Positions 7,583 to 17,937 of a stretch of DNA of 64,000 bases are shown here, in pieces. The translations under genes were made by a program, and so were the position numbers. Numbering within the stretch: position 1 is the stretch's first letter; every line of letters starts with the position of its first letter. The stretch covers positions 85,047 to 149,046 of the forward strand of contig NZ_JAAGWG010000012.1 of NCBI RefSeq assembly GCF_010682065.1, given 5' to 3'. Source of the stretch: Blastococcus saxobsidens. Lineage in GTDB: Bacteria > Actinomycetota > Actinomycetes > Mycobacteriales > Geodermatophilaceae. The notes under the pieces are model-generated. The model saw nothing but the letters and a program-made list of their open reading frames with translations, ran no database searches and was not told the DNA's origin.

Positions 7583-9295
7583 TCAGCGGCTGATCACCTG
7601 GATGGAGTGCCAGCCACTGGCACCGTCGGGTTTCGGGCTGGCCCGCTCCTCGGTCTGGGTCTCCCCGTCGGCGCTGGTGGCGCGGACGGTGAGCGAGTGC
7701 TGGCCGGGGGTGAAGTCGTAGGGCAGCACCCATTGGCGCCACAGGTCGGCGTCGACCTGGGGGGAGAGCTCCGCCTCGACCCAGTCCGCGTCGTCGACCC
7801 GGACCTCGACGCGGGCGATGCCGCGCGTCTGCGCCCAGGCGACGCCGGCGATGGGGCGCCGGCCGGGCGGGAAGGCCCGCAGCGGCGCGGGGGTGTCGAT
7901 GCGGGAGAAGACCTTGATCGGCGCCTGCGCCGCCCAGTCGCGCTCCACCCAGTACGGGTCGAAGGCGTCGAACGTCGTCGCCTCGATGCGGGTGAGCCAC
8001 TTGCAGGCCGAGACGTAGCCGTAGAGACCGGGGATCAGCATGCGGACCGGGAAGCCGTGCTCCACCGGGAGCGGCTCGCCGTTCATCCCGAAGGCCAGCA
8101 TCGCGTCGTCGACGTCCAGGGCGGACCGGGTGGGGGTGCCGATGGTCATGCCGTCGGAGGAGGTGCAGACCAGCTGGTCGCTGCTGTCCCGGACGCCGTT
8201 CTCGCGGAGGAAGGCGCCCAGGGGCACGCCGAGCCAGCGGGCCGTGCCCGCGAGCCGGCCACCGACCTCGTTGGAGACGCAGGTGAGGGTGATGTCGCGC
8301 TCGATGAGGTCGTCCCGGCCGAGCAGGTCGTCGAGCGTGTAGGACTTCGGCGAGTCGAACATGCCGGTCAGCGTCAGCCGGTACCCCGACGGGCTGATCT
8401 GCGGCACGGTGATCGCGGTGTCCACGCGGTAGAACTCCCGGTTGTCCGTGAACAGCGGGGTCAGTCCCTCGACGTCCCGGGCGAGGTCGGCACCGGCGGG
8501 CAGGGCGGGCGCCGGGGACGCCGGCCGCGGCAGCACCAGGTCGCTGCGCTCCCCCGCGACGTCGAAGCGCTGCTGCAGCAGGCGACCGCCGCCACCGGCG
8601 ACCGCGGCGACGCCGACGGCCACCCCGCTGGTGAGGAAGAAGCGACGCCGGTCCATCCCGGCGCCCTTGCGGTCACCGGCGCCCAGGAGGTCGCGCAGCC
8701 GGCCTGCGAGGCCGTCCCGCCCGTCCGCCGAGCCGGACCCCTGCGGGTCCCCGGGAGCAGGAGCGGTCCCGGCACCGGGAGCGGCCGGGGTGGGGCGCTG
8801 CAGCGGCGCGAGCAGCGCCAGCAGGGCGACCGCCCCGGCGGCCGCGCCGACCAGGGAGGGCAGCCCGTCCAGGAGGCCACCGGCCGGCCGGGTGACGGCC
8901 GCGACGATGCCGACGACGCCGAAGAGCGCGATGCCGGCGACGCCGAGGCGCCGGCTGCGGAGGCCGACCAGCCCGATGACCAGCGCGTACACCGCGATCA
9001 CGAGGAGCGTGCCGATGATCAGGACGATCTTGTCGTTCTCGCCGAAGGTCCGGATCGCGAAGGCCTTGACCGGCTCGGGGGTCAGGGTGATCGCGGCGTC
9101 GCCGACGGCGACCACCGGGGATGAGGCGGGCCCGACGAGCGCCGCGACCAGCTCGGCGATGCCCAGCGCGACGGCGGCGGCGAGCAGGCCGGCCAGCGCG
9201 GCGAGCAGCCTGCGGGCCCCGCGGTGCGCGGTGCCGTCGCCCCCTTCGGAGGGGGTCGGCCGCGCGGCCTGCTCGGTCATGGTCACGACTGGCAT
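7583..9295 (-). CDS. Membrane-anchored molybdopterin-dependent oxidoreductase, sulfite oxidase fold
   Basis: A 570-residue protein. The first ~190 residues hold about four membrane helices (for example L-L-A-A-L-A-G-L-L-A-A-A-V and I-V-L-I-I-G-T-L-L-V-I-A-V-Y). A D-R-R-R-F-F-L-T-S-G segment follows at about 215, resembling an internal twin-arginine signal with its own hydrophobic stretch. Residues ~270-460 are a sulfite-oxidase-type Moco domain with the probable Mo-ligating Cys in L-T-C-V-S-N-E-V-G-G and W-L-G-V-P-L. The C-terminal ~110 residues fit a Moco dimerisation domain. The substrate is unknown. The start at 9295 has AGGCGG upstream; ATG 9280 is possible. Confidence 0.88.
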   Translation of the reverse strand: MPVVTMTEQAARPTPSEGGDGTAHRGARRLLAALAGLLAAAVALGIAELVAALVGPASSPVVAVGDAAITLTPEPVKAFAIRTFGENDKIVLIIGTLLVIAVYALVIGLVGLRSRRLGVAGIALFGVVGIVAAVTRPAGGLLDGLPSLVGAAAGAVALLALLAPLQRPTPAAPGAGTAPAPGDPQGSGSADGRDGLAGRLRDLLGAGDRKGAGMDRRRFFLTSGVAVGVAAVAGGGGRLLQQRFDVAGERSDLVLPRPASPAPALPAGADLARDVEGLTPLFTDNREFYRVDTAITVPQISPSGYRLTLTGMFDSPKSYTLDDLLGRDDLIERDITLTCVSNEVGGRLAGTARWLGVPLGAFLRENGVRDSSDQLVCTSSDGMTIGTPTRSALDVDDAMLAFGMNGEPLPVEHGFPVRMLIPGLYGYVSACKWLTRIEATTFDAFDPYWVERDWAAQAPIKVFSRIDTPAPLRAFPPGRRPIAGVAWAQTRGIARVEVRVDDADWVEAELSPQVDADLWRQWVLPYDFTPGQHSLTVRATSADGETQTEERASPKPDGASGWHSIQVISR

Positions 9296-9398
9296 TCGCC
9301 GCCTGAGCGCGATCCGGATTCACCCCGGCCGGAATTTCTTGCGGTGCCCTCCGGCGGCACCAGGGCCCGCAGCTGCACCGATCTGCCAGTCTGGGCGG

Positions 9399-9854
9399 GT
9401 GCCGGCTTCCTCCACCCCTCGTCCCGCCGACTCCGGAGCACTCCCCCAGTCACCGCCGTCGGTCCGGGTCGCCATCGCCCTGCTGTCGACGCTCGCCGTC
9501 CTGCTGCTGCTCTACGTGACGGTCACCTGGCTCGGCCGGGACGGGCTGGTCCAGGCGCTGACCGACTCCGGGCTCACCCCCGCGGAGGCCGAGCAGTTCC
9601 TGGTCATCAACACGGCCGCGCCGTTGGTGATGGGCCTGGTCTACGGGATCGCGGCCTTCGGGGTGTCCCGGCGGCGCTCCTGGGGGCGCTGGACCGGGCT
9701 GGTCGCCGCGGTGGTCCTGGCCGGGCTGGTCGCCACCACGATGCTCACCGCCGGCGGGGTCACAGTCGTGTCCCTGCTGCTGTTCGTGCTCGCCGTCGCG
9801 ACGGCCACCAGCCTGCTGGCCCGGACGACCCGGGAGTGGCTGGCGGCCCGCTGA
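9399..9854 (+). CDS. Small integral membrane protein, unknown function
   Basis: A 151-residue protein with four predicted membrane helices: V-A-I-A-L-L-S-T-L-A-V-L-L-L-L-Y-V, A-P-L-V-M-G-L-V-Y-G-I-A-A-F, L-V-A-A-V-V-L-A-G-L-V-A-T-T-M and V-S-L-L-L-F-V-L-A-V-A-T-A-T. Between helices 1 and 2 is D-S-G-L-T-P-A-E-A-E-Q-F. The GTG at 9399 is chosen because it leaves a short Pro/Ser-rich cytoplasmic N-terminus before the first helix. Much longer upstream readings are antisense to the molybdopterin gene. It is divergent from that gene across about 100 bp and convergent with the next one. I do not recognise the family. Confidence 0.72.
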   Translation: MPASSTPRPADSGALPQSPPSVRVAIALLSTLAVLLLLYVTVTWLGRDGLVQALTDSGLTPAEAEQFLVINTAAPLVMGLVYGIAAFGVSRRRSWGRWTGLVAAVVLAGLVATTMLTAGGVTVVSLLLFVLAVATATSLLARTTREWLAAR

Positions 9855-9863
9855 CCCTGCCGC

Positions 9864-10658
9864 TCAGCCCTGCCCGGTGGCGTACTGCCACTTGCGGAAG
9901 CGGTACCAGTCGTTCGAGGGCTTGAGGGCCAGCAGCACCACGCCGACCAGCGTCAGCAGGATCTGGAACCAGGTCAGCGCCGTCACGAACGGCACCGGAC
10001 CGCTGGAGACGGCGTTGAACGGCGCGGACAGCAGCACCAGCCCGCCCAGCACCCAGAGCACGATCCGCGCCCAGTTCCGGCCCCGCCAGGCGAACCAGAC
10101 GAACAGCGCCTGGAGCAGCAGGAGGAGCACGCCGAAGGCGACCCCGAACTGGAGGCCCAGCTCGGCGAACTGCTCCACCTCCGCCTGGCTCACCCCGGCG
10201 TCGGCCGGCGTCTCGGCGAGCGTCCACTCGAGCATCTCGTCCCAGTTGAGGAACGTGACGATGCCGCCCACGGCGCTGAGCACCAGCGAGGCGAGGAATG
10301 CGCCGACACCCGCGCGCACCGTCACCGGGCGCTCCATCGGCGTCGGGGGCTCGGGCCCCCAGCCGGGTCCGGCCGACGGCGCGCTGGGGAAGGCGTAGGG
10401 GTTCTGGCCGTGCGGCTGCCCGTAGGGGTTCTGGCCGTAGGGGTTCTGCGCCTGGGGTGGCTGCTGGCCGGGGGGCGCCCAGCCGTAGGGCGGCTGCCCC
10501 TGCGGCGGCGGGCCGGGCTGCCCGTACGGCGACTGCCCCTGCTGCTGCCCGCCGGGCTGCTGGCCCTGCGGCGCCGAGGGCCAGGCCGGCCCGTCGGGCT
10601 GCCCGCCGTGCGGTCCCTGCTGCTGGCCGTGCTGGTCGTCCTGACCCGCCGTCATCAC
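9864..10658 (-). CDS. Gln/Gly/Pro-rich membrane protein
   Basis: A 264-residue protein in two parts. Residues 1-105 are low-complexity Gln/Pro/Gly/Tyr with repeats such as Q-N-P-Y-G and Q-P-P-Y-G, probably a disordered cytoplasmic tail. Residues 110-250 hold about four membrane helices, including L-Q-F-G-V-A-F-G-V-L-L-L-L-L and I-V-L-W-V-L-G-G-L-V-L-L. This layout is common in actinobacterial envelope proteins of unknown role. A GGAGG lies four bases before the first ATG (10658) and seven before the second (10655), so the second may be the true start. Its helix region resembles that of the neighbouring convergent protein in size only. Confidence 0.78.
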   Translation of the reverse strand: MMTAGQDDQHGQQQGPHGGQPDGPAWPSAPQGQQPGGQQQGQSPYGQPGPPPQGQPPYGWAPPGQQPPQAQNPYGQNPYGQPHGQNPYAFPSAPSAGPGWGPEPPTPMERPVTVRAGVGAFLASLVLSAVGGIVTFLNWDEMLEWTLAETPADAGVSQAEVEQFAELGLQFGVAFGVLLLLLQALFVWFAWRGRNWARIVLWVLGGLVLLSAPFNAVSSGPVPFVTALTWFQILLTLVGVVLLALKPSNDWYRFRKWQYATGQG

Positions 10659-10746
10659 GCCTCCGCTCGTCGGTCCTCGCCGCGATCATGGCGGACCCGG
10701 CCGACGTGTTCCAGCAGGGCGCGCAGCGCCACCCCATCGGGGACCA

Positions 10747-10780
10747 CGCCCTGCCGGACCCCTGGGAATCCGGCAGGGCG
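10747..10780 (-). terminator. clpB terminator hairpin
   Basis: CGCCCTGCCGGA (10747-10758) pairs perfectly with TCCGGCAGGGCG (10769-10780) around a 10-base loop. It begins nine bases past the clpB stop in the direction of transcription. Confidence 0.7.
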
Positions 10781-10788
10781 CGTGCGGA

Positions 10789-13371
<2,583 letters not shown>

Positions 13372-13450
13372 GCTCGGACGCACGTCCTTCCTCTGTTCCG
13401 GTGCACCGTCCATCCGTGGCCGGCGCTTCGACCCGTGCAACGACGGTCGG

Positions 13451-13471
13451 GTTGAGTCTGTTCCGCTCAAC
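13451..13471 (-). promoter_or_regulatory. HAIR operator (HspR-associated inverted repeat) upstream of clpB
   Basis: GTTGAGT, seven bases, GCTCAAC: a perfect inverted repeat with the exact spacing of the consensus CTTGAGT-N7-ACTCAAG and only the end bases differing. It lies 80-100 bases upstream of the clpB start. The hspR gene is in this window, so repression of clpB by HspR is the expected control. Confidence 0.85.
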
Positions 13472-13553
13472 TCTGCCGCGTCAAGGTGGCCCACGGATGA
13501 CGCCGCGGCCAACTCGTTGGGACGAGAAACCAGTGAAGTGTCGCGGTGTCACA

Positions 13554-13561
13554 GCAATTGC
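13554..13561 (+). promoter_or_regulatory. Candidate OhrR operator core
   Basis: The 8-bp palindrome GCAATTGC lies 17 bases upstream of the ohrR-like ATG in an otherwise very GC-rich stretch. OhrR and related MarR proteins bind AT-centred dyads over their own promoter. Position and base composition fit autoregulation, but the match is short. Confidence 0.35.
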
Positions 13562-13577
13562 GCCGTAGACTGCGGGA

Positions 13578-14030
13578 ATGACCGCTCTGCCGGCTCCGAG
13601 CGTGGCGCTCGACGACCAGCTCTGCTTCGCCCTGTACGCCGCCTCCCGCGCCGTGACGGCGCGCTATCGCCCCATGCTCGACGCCATCGGGCTCACCTAC
13701 CCGCAGCACCTGGTCATGCTGCTGCTCTGGGAGACCGACAACCAGACCGTGGGGCAGCTGGGCAACCGGCTGGCCCTCGACAGCGGCACCCTCTCGCCGC
13801 TGCTCAAGCGGCTGACCGCCGCGGGGCTGGTCAGCCGCAAGCGCCGGGTCGAGGACGAGCGGTCGGTGTCCATCGGGCTGACCGACGCCGGTCGCGCCCT
13901 GCAGGACAAGGCGATCGCCATCTCCGAGGAGATGATCGGCGCCATCGGGTTCGACACGAGCGAGTTCGACGACCTCAAGAGCCGGCTGCGGCTGCTCACC
14001 GAGCGCGTGAACGGCGCCGCGCAGGCCTGA
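13578..14030 (+). CDS. MarR-family peroxide sensor, OhrR-like
   Basis: A 150-residue winged-helix regulator. It has the OhrR hallmark of a single Cys near the N-terminus (D-D-Q-L-C-F-A-L-Y, Cys16), which in studied OhrR proteins is oxidised by organic hydroperoxide to release DNA. The winged helix follows (V-G-Q-L-G-N-R-L-A-L-D-S-G-T-L-S-P-L-L-K-R-L) with the wing R-R-V-E-D-E-R-S. It sits 106 bp before an OsmC-type peroxidase gene on the same strand, the classical ohrR-ohr/osmC pairing. A hairpin between the two genes suggests partial independence. Confidence 0.87.
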   Translation: MTALPAPSVALDDQLCFALYAASRAVTARYRPMLDAIGLTYPQHLVMLLLWETDNQTVGQLGNRLALDSGTLSPLLKRLTAAGLVSRKRRVEDERSVSIGLTDAGRALQDKAIAISEEMIGAIGFDTSEFDDLKSRLRLLTERVNGAAQA

Positions 14031-14036
14031 CCCGGC

Positions 14037-14056
14037 CCGTCCGGCGAACCGGACGG
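14037..14056 (+). terminator. Hairpin after the ohrR-like gene
   Basis: CCGTCCGG (14037-14044) pairs with CCGGACGG (14049-14056) around CGAA, seven bases past the stop. It may terminate or attenuate transcription before the osmC-type gene. Confidence 0.5.
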
Positions 14057-14136
14057 TAGCCCGCAACCCTTCCGGGTAGGAGCTGGTCACAGGCGCCGCC
14101 CGAGCAAGGGGGCGGCCACGGCCCGGAAGAGGCAAC

Positions 14137-14574
14137 ATGCCCACTCGCAGCGCTCGCACGGCTTGGAACGGCACCCTCCAGGAGGGCTCCGGTCAGGTCG
14201 AGCTGTCCAGCTCCAAGGTCGGCACGTACGAGGTGTCCTTCCCCAAGCGCGCCGCCGACGAGGCCGGGGGGACGACGAGCCCGGAGGAACTGATCGCCGC
14301 CGCCCACTCGGCCTGCTTCGCGATGGCCCTGTCCAGCGAGATCGGCAAGGCCGGCGGCACGCCGCAGTCGCTGGAGGTCTCCGCCGACGTCACGCTCGGC
14401 CAGAAGGACGGCGCCCCGCACATCACCGGGATCGCGCTCACCGTCCGCGGTGAGGTCGAGGGCCTGGACGCCGACGGCTTCCAGGAGGCGGCCCAGAAGG
14501 CGAAGGCCGGCTGCCCGGTCAGCAAGGCGCTCACCGGCACCGAGATCACCCTGGACGCCTCCCTGGAGCAGTGA
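14137..14574 (+). CDS. osmC: OsmC-family hydroperoxide reductase
   Basis: A 145-residue thiol peroxidase. The two catalytic cysteines are in A-H-S-A-C-F (Cys60) and A-G-C-P-V-S (Cys126), with T-S-P-E-E-L-I-A-A-A-H before the first. The start M-P-T-R-S-A-R-T-A-W-N-G-T-L and the G-S-G-Q-V-E-L strand fit the OsmC rather than the Ohr branch. It should reduce organic hydroperoxides in the cytosol. GGAAGAGG about eight bases upstream is a fair ribosome site. The preceding OhrR-like gene is its probable regulator. The gene ends at a very strong terminator. Confidence 0.92.
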   Translation: MPTRSARTAWNGTLQEGSGQVELSSSKVGTYEVSFPKRAADEAGGTTSPEELIAAAHSACFAMALSSEIGKAGGTPQSLEVSADVTLGQKDGAPHITGIALTVRGEVEGLDADGFQEAAQKAKAGCPVSKALTGTEITLDASLEQ

Positions 14575-14586
14575 GCGGACCCCACC

Positions 14587-14634
14587 CGACGACGACGGCC
14601 CGTCTCCCCCGAGGGAGACGGGCCGTCGTCGTCG
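14587..14634. terminator. 22-bp perfect hairpin between convergent genes
   Basis: 14587-14608 pairs without mismatch with 14613-14634 around a CCGA loop. It lies between the stops of osmC (plus) and the MFS gene (minus) and can end transcription from both sides. It is the longest perfect stem between convergent genes that I found here. Confidence 0.85.
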
Positions 14635-14644
14635 GGGGGTGGGG

Positions 14645-16423
14645 TCAGCGGGCCCCGGCCCGCTCCGCCTCGGCGATCCGCTCCGCCTCGTCGGCCCGGA
14701 CCGCGCCGCCGCCACGCGCCGCGTCGTCGTCGACCGGCTGCCCGGCGGACTCGGCCGCGAGGGCGGCGTCGACCCGGCTGCCCGGAGCCCGCTCGGCGGC
14801 GGCCCGCTCGTCACCGGTGGCGGTGCCGAGCGCGATCTCGCGGATCAGCAGGATCGCCAGGACGGCGACCACCGACACGATCGCCGAGATCAGGAAGATC
14901 CGACCGGTGGCGTCGCCGTAGGAGACGCGGATCAGCTCCTGGATCGGCGCCGGGGCGCCGGACAGGTCGGCCAGGCCCACGTCGCCACCACCGGCGGCCG
15001 CGGCCTCGGCGGCCCCGGGGATCGCCACCAGCCCGTCACGGATCAGGTTCCCGACGTGGCTGCTCAGCACCGCGCCGAGCACCGAGACGCCGATCGTGCC
15101 GCCGAGGCTCCGGAAGAAGGCGACCGCGGAGCTGGCCGCACCCAGGTCGCTGCCGGCCACGGTGTTCTGCACGGCGAGCACGAGGTTCTGCATCGTCATG
15201 CCGATGCCGACACCGAGCAGGAACAGGAAGCTGCACAGCAGGACCATGTCGGTGGCGTGGTCGATGGACGCGAGCAGCGCGAAGGCGGCCAGGACCGCGA
15301 TCGAGCCGGCCACGAGGAAGATCTTCCACCGCCCGTAGCGGGTGATGAGCAGCCCGGACACGGTGGAGGAGATCAGCAGGCCGCCGACCATGGGGATGGT
15401 GAGCAGACCGGCCTCGGTGGGCGAGTAGCCGCGGGAGATCTGCAGGTACTGGCCGAGGAAGACACTGGAGCCGAACATCGCGATGCCCACCGCGACGCTG
15501 GCGATGATGGCCAGCGTGGTGGTGCGGTCGCGGAACAGCCGCAGCGGCACGATCGGCTCCGCCGCGCGGGTCTCGGTGACCAGGAAGGCCACCGTCGCCA
15601 GCGCTGCGCCGCCGAGGAACAGGGCCGTCTCCGTCGACGCCCAGGCGAAGCTGCTGCCGGCGAGCGTGACCCAGATCAGCAGGGCGGTGACGGCGGCGGT
15701 CAGCAGGGTGGCGCCGAGGTAGTCGATGCGCACGTCTCGCCTGGTCACCGGCAGGTGCAGCGTCCGCTGCAGCAGCACCAGCGCGACGACCGCGAAGGGC
15801 ACCCCCACGTAGAAGCACCAGCGCCAGCCCAGCCAGCTGGTGTCCACCAGCACGCCGCCCAGCAGCGGTCCGCCGACGGTCGCGACCGCCATGACCGCGC
15901 CCATCAGACCGGCGTACCGGCCGCGCTCGCGCGGGCTGATCATCGCCGCGATGGCGATCTGCACCAGCGCCTGCAGGCCGCCGAGACCGAGCCCCTGCAC
16001 CGCCCGCCAGGCGATGAGCGCCTCGACGGACTGGGAGAGCCCGGCCGCCATCGAGCCGAGGATGAAGACCACGATCGACAGCTGGATCAGCAGCTTCTTG
16101 CTGAACAGGTCGGCCAGCTTGCCCCAGATCGGGGTGGTGGCCGTGGACGTCAGCAGCGTCGCGGTGACGATCCAGGTGTACTGGCTCTGACTGCCCCGCA
16201 GATCGGTGATGATCGTGGGGAGGGCGTTGGAGACGACCGTTCCGGACAGGAACGCGACGAACATCGCCAGCAGCATCCCGGAGAGCGCCTTCAGCACCTG
16301 GTTGTGCGTCATCCTCCCCTGCTGCTCGACGGGCGCCTCGGGGACGGTGCTCTGGACGGTGCTCACGGAACTCCTGCTGGTGGGTCGTTCGGTAGGTGTG
16401 GAGGAGGCGGGCCGGGCGGTCAT
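14645..16423 (-). CDS. MFS drug efflux transporter, EmrB/QacA (DHA2) type
   Basis: A 592-residue inner-membrane exporter with about 14 helices. Motifs of the DHA2 family are visible: L-P-T-I-I-T-D-L-R-G in the first loop, P-I-W-G-K-L-A-D-L-F-S-K-K (motif A), A-W-R-A-V-Q-G-L-G and L-G-G-V-L-V-D. The first 40 residues and the last ~60 are hydrophilic tails rich in Ser/Pro and Ala/Glu. The ATG at 16423 overlaps the MarR stop (ATGA), so the transporter is coupled to its regulator. It likely exports a hydrophobic drug or metabolite by proton antiport; the substrate is unknown. Confidence 0.92.
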   Translation of the reverse strand: MTARPASSTPTERPTSRSSVSTVQSTVPEAPVEQQGRMTHNQVLKALSGMLLAMFVAFLSGTVVSNALPTIITDLRGSQSQYTWIVTATLLTSTATTPIWGKLADLFSKKLLIQLSIVVFILGSMAAGLSQSVEALIAWRAVQGLGLGGLQALVQIAIAAMISPRERGRYAGLMGAVMAVATVGGPLLGGVLVDTSWLGWRWCFYVGVPFAVVALVLLQRTLHLPVTRRDVRIDYLGATLLTAAVTALLIWVTLAGSSFAWASTETALFLGGAALATVAFLVTETRAAEPIVPLRLFRDRTTTLAIIASVAVGIAMFGSSVFLGQYLQISRGYSPTEAGLLTIPMVGGLLISSTVSGLLITRYGRWKIFLVAGSIAVLAAFALLASIDHATDMVLLCSFLFLLGVGIGMTMQNLVLAVQNTVAGSDLGAASSAVAFFRSLGGTIGVSVLGAVLSSHVGNLIRDGLVAIPGAAEAAAAGGGDVGLADLSGAPAPIQELIRVSYGDATGRIFLISAIVSVVAVLAILLIREIALGTATGDERAAAERAPGSRVDAALAAESAGQPVDDDAARGGGAVRADEAERIAEAERAGAR

Positions 16424-16902
16424 CCGGCGGCCACCGGCTGGGCGCCGCGCTGCGCGGAGCCGGCGGCGTCGATGTCGGCGACGAGGCGCTCGAGGAGGTC
16501 GGCCAGCCGGCCGGCGTCCGGCTCGTCCCAGTCGGCGAGCGCGGTCAGCGCCCACCCGGAGCGCAGTGCCCGGGAGGTGGCCAGCGCGTCGGCCCCGTGT
16601 CCGGTGAGCTCGAAGAGCGCGGCCCGGCCGTCCCGCGGGTCGGGGTGCCGCCGCAGGTAGCCCGACCGCTCCAGCGCGGCCAGCTGTCGGCTGGCCACCG
16701 AGACGTCGATGCCGGCCCGCGCGGCCAGGGCGCTGCAGCGCAGCACCCCCTCCTGCTCGAGGGGCAGGAGCAGCGCCCAGCCGAACGACGGGAGGTCCCC
16801 GTGGAGCTGGGCGGCGGCGCGCGTGCTCAGGTGGCGACCGGCCCGGATGAGCTGGGCGACGCTGCCCATGAGGCGGTCGCGGGTGTGCGGAGCGAGTGGC
16901 AT
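16420..16902 (-). CDS. MarR-family regulator of the adjacent efflux gene
   Basis: A 160-residue regulator with a MarR winged helix: L-R-C-S-A-L-A-A-R-A-G-I-D-V-S-V-A-S-R-Q-L as the helix-turn-helix and H-P-D-P-R-D-G-R-A as the wing. It precedes the MFS gene with a four-base overlap and has a long perfect inverted repeat 28-69 bases upstream of its ATG, so autoregulation of this two-gene operon with release by a drug is the obvious model. The ligand is unknown. Its C-terminus ends in an Ala/Gly-rich tail. Confidence 0.88.
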   Translation of the reverse strand: MPLAPHTRDRLMGSVAQLIRAGRHLSTRAAAQLHGDLPSFGWALLLPLEQEGVLRCSALAARAGIDVSVASRQLAALERSGYLRRHPDPRDGRAALFELTGHGADALATSRALRSGWALTALADWDEPDAGRLADLLERLVADIDAAGSAQRGAQPVAAG

Positions 16903-16929
16903 GACGGCGTCCTACGGCTGATCAACTAA

Positions 16930-16971
16930 TTGCAGACCGCAACCATACGTCCGTATGGTTGCGGTCTGCAA
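16930..16971. promoter_or_regulatory. 20-bp perfect inverted repeat with nested dyads, probable MarR operator
   Basis: 16930-16949 is the exact reverse complement of 16952-16971, with two bases between. Each arm contains its own smaller dyad, GTTGC-N5-GCAAC on one side and its mirror on the other, about the size of one MarR box. It lies 28 bases upstream of the MarR-MFS operon and 22 bases after the stop of the preceding MarR gene, so it could be a paired operator, a terminator, or both. Confidence 0.7.
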
Positions 16972-16993
16972 CAGTCAGCCCGTGTGGGCGCGG

Positions 16994-17488
16994 TCACTCC
17001 CCCGCGGCGTCCGGCATCTCCCTGGCGTCGGTCTCGCGGGCCTCGCCCAGCCGGTTGAGCCGGCCCAGGAGGCCGGCCAGGGTGGCGACGTCGTCCGTCG
17101 GCCACCCGGAGAGGTCGGACTCCCAGCGCGCCCGCCGGGCCTCCCGGATCCGGTTCAGCCGGGCCGCCCCCTCCCGCGACGGCGTCAGCACCTGGGCGCG
17201 GCCGTCCTCGGGGTCGGCGGCACGGTCGACCAGGCCGAGCTCCACCAGGCTCGAGACCTGCCTGCTGACCGTGCTCTTGTCCAGCCCGAGCCGGACCACC
17301 AGGTCGCTCGCCCGCAGCGGGCCGGCGTCCTGGAGCAGGGCCAGCAGCCCGTAGGCCGCCCCGTCGAGGTCGGGGTGAAGCTCCCGGGCCAGCCGGGTGG
17401 AGATGGCGCGGGAGCGGCGCAGGAGCAGTCCGATCTCCCGTTCCAGGGCGACATAGGCCTCGTGCGCGTCCACCGGGGGAGCATTCAC
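16994..17488 (-). CDS. MarR-family regulator at the end of the dnaK operon
   Basis: A 164-residue protein with a MarR winged helix: L-R-A-S-D-L-V-V-R-L-G-L-D-K-S-T-V-S-R-Q-V as the DNA-reading part and D-P-E-D-G-R-A-Q-V as the wing. The first 40 residues form the dimerisation helices. Its ATG overlaps the hspR stop by four bases, so it is translated as the fifth gene of the dnaK-grpE-dnaJ-hspR unit, which is unusual. Its C-terminal ~30 residues are Arg/Glu-rich. Its target is unknown; the inverted repeat just downstream is one candidate. Confidence 0.87.
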   Translation of the reverse strand: MNAPPVDAHEAYVALEREIGLLLRRSRAISTRLARELHPDLDGAAYGLLALLQDAGPLRASDLVVRLGLDKSTVSRQVSSLVELGLVDRAADPEDGRAQVLTPSREGAARLNRIREARRARWESDLSGWPTDDVATLAGLLGRLNRLGEARETDAREMPDAAGE

Positions 17489-17937
17489 CGCCCGGCGCCC
17501 GGACGCCAGATCACCAGGGCCGAACTCGGCCGCCGCAGCGGCACCAGCTCCGCGCGGTAGGCGGCCGGCACGGCCGCCTCGGCCGCTATCCGGCGGCTCT
17601 CGGAGTGCTGGAGCTCCTCGAGCAACTCGTGCACCCGCGACTGCAGTGCCTCGACCTGCGACTCCAGCTCGATGATCCGCTTGATCCCGGCAAGGTTGAC
17701 GCCGTCCTCCTGGGAGAGGCGCTGCACCTCCCGCAGCAGCGCGACGTCCCGCGGGCTGTACCGCCGCCCGCCGCCGGCCGTGCGGCCGGGGCTGACCAGG
17801 CCGAGCCGGTCGTACTGGCGCAGCGTCTGCGCGTGCATGCCGGCCAGCTCGGCGGCCACGGAGATCACGAAGACCGGCGCGTCCTCGGCGACGGCCCGCC
17901 CCGCCTCCGCGGCGGGGTCGCCCGGTGGGATGGTCAT
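17485..17937 (-). CDS. hspR: Heat-shock repressor HspR, MerR family
   Basis: A 150-residue regulator. The MerR helix-turn-helix runs from about residue 22 to 90: [26 protein letters not shown], then [11 protein letters not shown] and [12 protein letters not shown] short coiled coil follows ([15 protein letters not shown]). In Streptomyces and Mycobacterium HspR binds HAIR sites with DnaK as co-repressor. HAIR-like sites lie before clpB and dnaK here. It overlaps dnaJ upstream and marR downstream (ATGA at both ends). Confidence 0.95.
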   Translation of the reverse strand: MTIPPGDPAAEAGRAVAEDAPVFVISVAAELAGMHAQTLRQYDRLGLVSPGRTAGGGRRYSPRDVALLREVQRLSQEDGVNLAGIKRIIELESQVEALQSRVHELLEELQHSESRRIAAEAAVPAAYRAELVPLRRPSSALVIWRPGAGR

